A DNA stretch of 5,334 nt, from assembly GCA_025923175.1 (NCBI GenBank), contig JAICGL010000309.1, positions 1-5,334 of the forward strand, read 5' to 3'. The stretch comes from Acidimicrobiia bacterium. Its GTDB lineage: Bacteria > Actinomycetota > Acidimicrobiia > IMCC26256 > BP-133. Both the position numbers and the translations under genes were made by a program. Shown piece by piece: positions 4,674 through 5,334 of this stretch (position 1 is the stretch's first letter; each line of letters begins with the position of its first letter). The notes below the pieces were generated by a model. That model searched no databases, had not been told where the DNA came from, and saw nothing but the letters and a program-made list of their open reading frames with translations.

Positions 4674-4692
4674 GCCGGCGCCAGCCGACTCA
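4671..4692. terminator. Stop-to-stop hairpin, probable bidirectional terminator
   Basis: The stem runs from the TGA of the TPR-like gene (4671-4673) to the TCA that is the LuxR-family stop on the minus strand (4690-4692). TGAG-C-CGGC pairs with GCCG-A-CTCA around the loop GCCA. The one mismatch (4675/4688) is C/A on the plus strand but a G-U wobble in minus-strand RNA, so all nine pairs form there. No U-tract follows on either side; an I-shaped terminator serving both genes is plausible. Confidence 0.5.
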
Positions 4693-5334
4693 ACGACGGG
4701 GCACGCCCACCTGGTGGGCGACGGCCACGGCCTGCACACGGCTCCGCACGCCGAGCTTGGCCAGGATGTGCGATACGTGCACTGACGCCGTCTTCTCCGA
4801 GATGTAGAGGGCGGCAGCGATCTCCCGGTTGGTCCGGCCCTCAGCAATGAGGGCCAGCACGTCCAGTTCCCGGGCCGTCAGCGCGTCCAGCGGGCTCGGT
4901 GCCTCCTTCGCCTGGTCGTCGGAGACGGCCGAGTCGCCTCGCCCGTCGTCCGAGAACTCCTCGGGACGCGTGAGTACCAGCCGGGCCCGGCCGGCCAGGA
5001 CCTCGATCTCCTGCCGCAGGGGATCAGCGCCGAGGCGGACGGCCGTCGCGTGGGCCGTGCGCAGCGCCTGGGCGGCCCGAGCGGAGCGGGACTGGCTGCG
5101 AAGGTAAGCCACGGCCTCCCGGTAGCGGGCATAGGCGGAGGGATAGGGCTGATCGAAGGCGGCCCACCGTTCCGCTGCCTCCGCCCAGACACCGGCGTCA
5201 TCGGCGCCGGCCGCCCGCCGTTCCTCCGCCCGGCAGAGCGCTTCGTATGCCGCTACCACCGGACGGACCGCCGGTGCAGACCCTTCCTGCAGGGCCCGGG
5301 CGCGTTCGAGGAGACCGGCGGCGGCATCGGCGGC
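4690..5334 (-). CDS. LuxR-family (LAL-type) transcriptional regulator, C-terminal part (5'-truncated)
   Basis: The frame is open from the right edge to the TGA at 4692-4690, giving the last 214 residues; the true start is outside the window. The GTG at 5259 is internal, as upstream codons (AADAAAGLLERARAL) continue an alpha-helical pattern. The first 125 residues or so are TPR-like helices, including WAAFDQPYPSAYARYREAVAYL and AHATAVRLGADPLRQEIEVL, typical of the region just before the DNA-binding domain in large ATPase-LuxR (LAL) regulators of actinobacteria. An acidic linker follows, then the LuxR HTH (about segment residues 151-208): LTARELDVLALIAEGRTNREIAAAL and ISEKTASVHVSHILAKLGVRSR carry all the usual signature residues. 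An N-terminal AAA/NACHT-like ATPase would be expected beyond the edge but cannot be seen. No partner or target is evident. Confidence 0.92.
   Translation of the reverse strand, partial: AADAAAGLLERARALQEGSAPAVRPVVAAYEALCRAEERRAAGADDAGVWAEAAERWAAFDQPYPSAYARYREAVAYLRSQSRSARAAQALRTAHATAVRLGADPLRQEIEVLAGRARLVLTRPEEFSDDGRGDSAVSDDQAKEAPSPLDALTARELDVLALIAEGRTNREIAAALYISEKTASVHVSHILAKLGVRSRVQAVAVAHQVGVPRR

Noticed and set aside
4236..4847. A 203-codon minus-strand frame across the TPR-like gene and the LuxR end
   Set aside because: It overlaps two recognised genes in other frames, and its sequence (runs of VEVEVGPG, LVLVLELP) looks like a reverse-strand artefact.
1..5334. A new defence system, biosynthetic cluster, mobile element, CRISPR array or tRNA
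   Set aside because: I looked for nuclease, transposase, integrase and NRPS/PKS motifs, regularly spaced repeats and tRNA-like folds on both strands and saw none; all genes are ordinary chromosomal families.

Overview
The window is high-GC DNA (roughly 65-70% G+C by eye) with dense, short-spaced genes and strong third-position G/C bias. Gene content points to an actinobacterium. It includes an Rv2466c-like DsbA-fold protein, a family tied to mycothiol in that phylum. It also has the C-terminal end of a large actinobacterial-type LuxR (LAL) regulator, a TetR regulator of the acyl-CoA-ligand type, and -10 boxes placed for leaderless or near-leaderless mRNAs. A deep-branching class such as Acidimicrobiia or Thermoleophilia is possible, but this is inference.

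Layout: (1) 1-659 (+) is the 3' end of a PQQ-like beta-propeller gene. (2) Five genes follow on the minus strand, running right to left: Prx5-type peroxiredoxin (4039-3554), RDD membrane protein (3450-2974), single-cysteine Rv2466c-like DsbA-family protein (2826-2248), lipoprotein with two META domains (2220-1393), and a TetR regulator (1268-660). The propeller and tetR genes converge with directly abutting stop codons. (3) 4158-4673 (+) is a small TPR-like helical protein, divergent from the peroxiredoxin. (4) 5334-4690 (-) is the C-terminal part of a LuxR/LAL regulator, converging on the TPR-like gene.

How the genes may work together: the peroxiredoxin, the DsbA-fold thiol protein and the META lipoprotein (two cysteines in each META domain) suggest a loose thiol-redox or envelope-stress theme. 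The dsbA-like and META genes, 27 bp apart, are the only pair likely to be tightly co-transcribed. The other same-strand gaps (103-147 bp) hold inverted repeats or promoter-like sequence and probably separate transcription units.

The most notable non-coding structures are two tandem hairpins in the RDD/dsbA gap that pair fully only in minus-strand RNA, a perfect 16-bp palindrome just before the META lipoprotein start, a hairpin running from stop codon to stop codon between the TPR-like and LuxR genes, and nested repeats upstream of tetR. I see no mobile element, CRISPR array, rRNA or tRNA, and no clear new multi-gene system. Most of this is ordinary chromosomal content with some interesting intergenic architecture.
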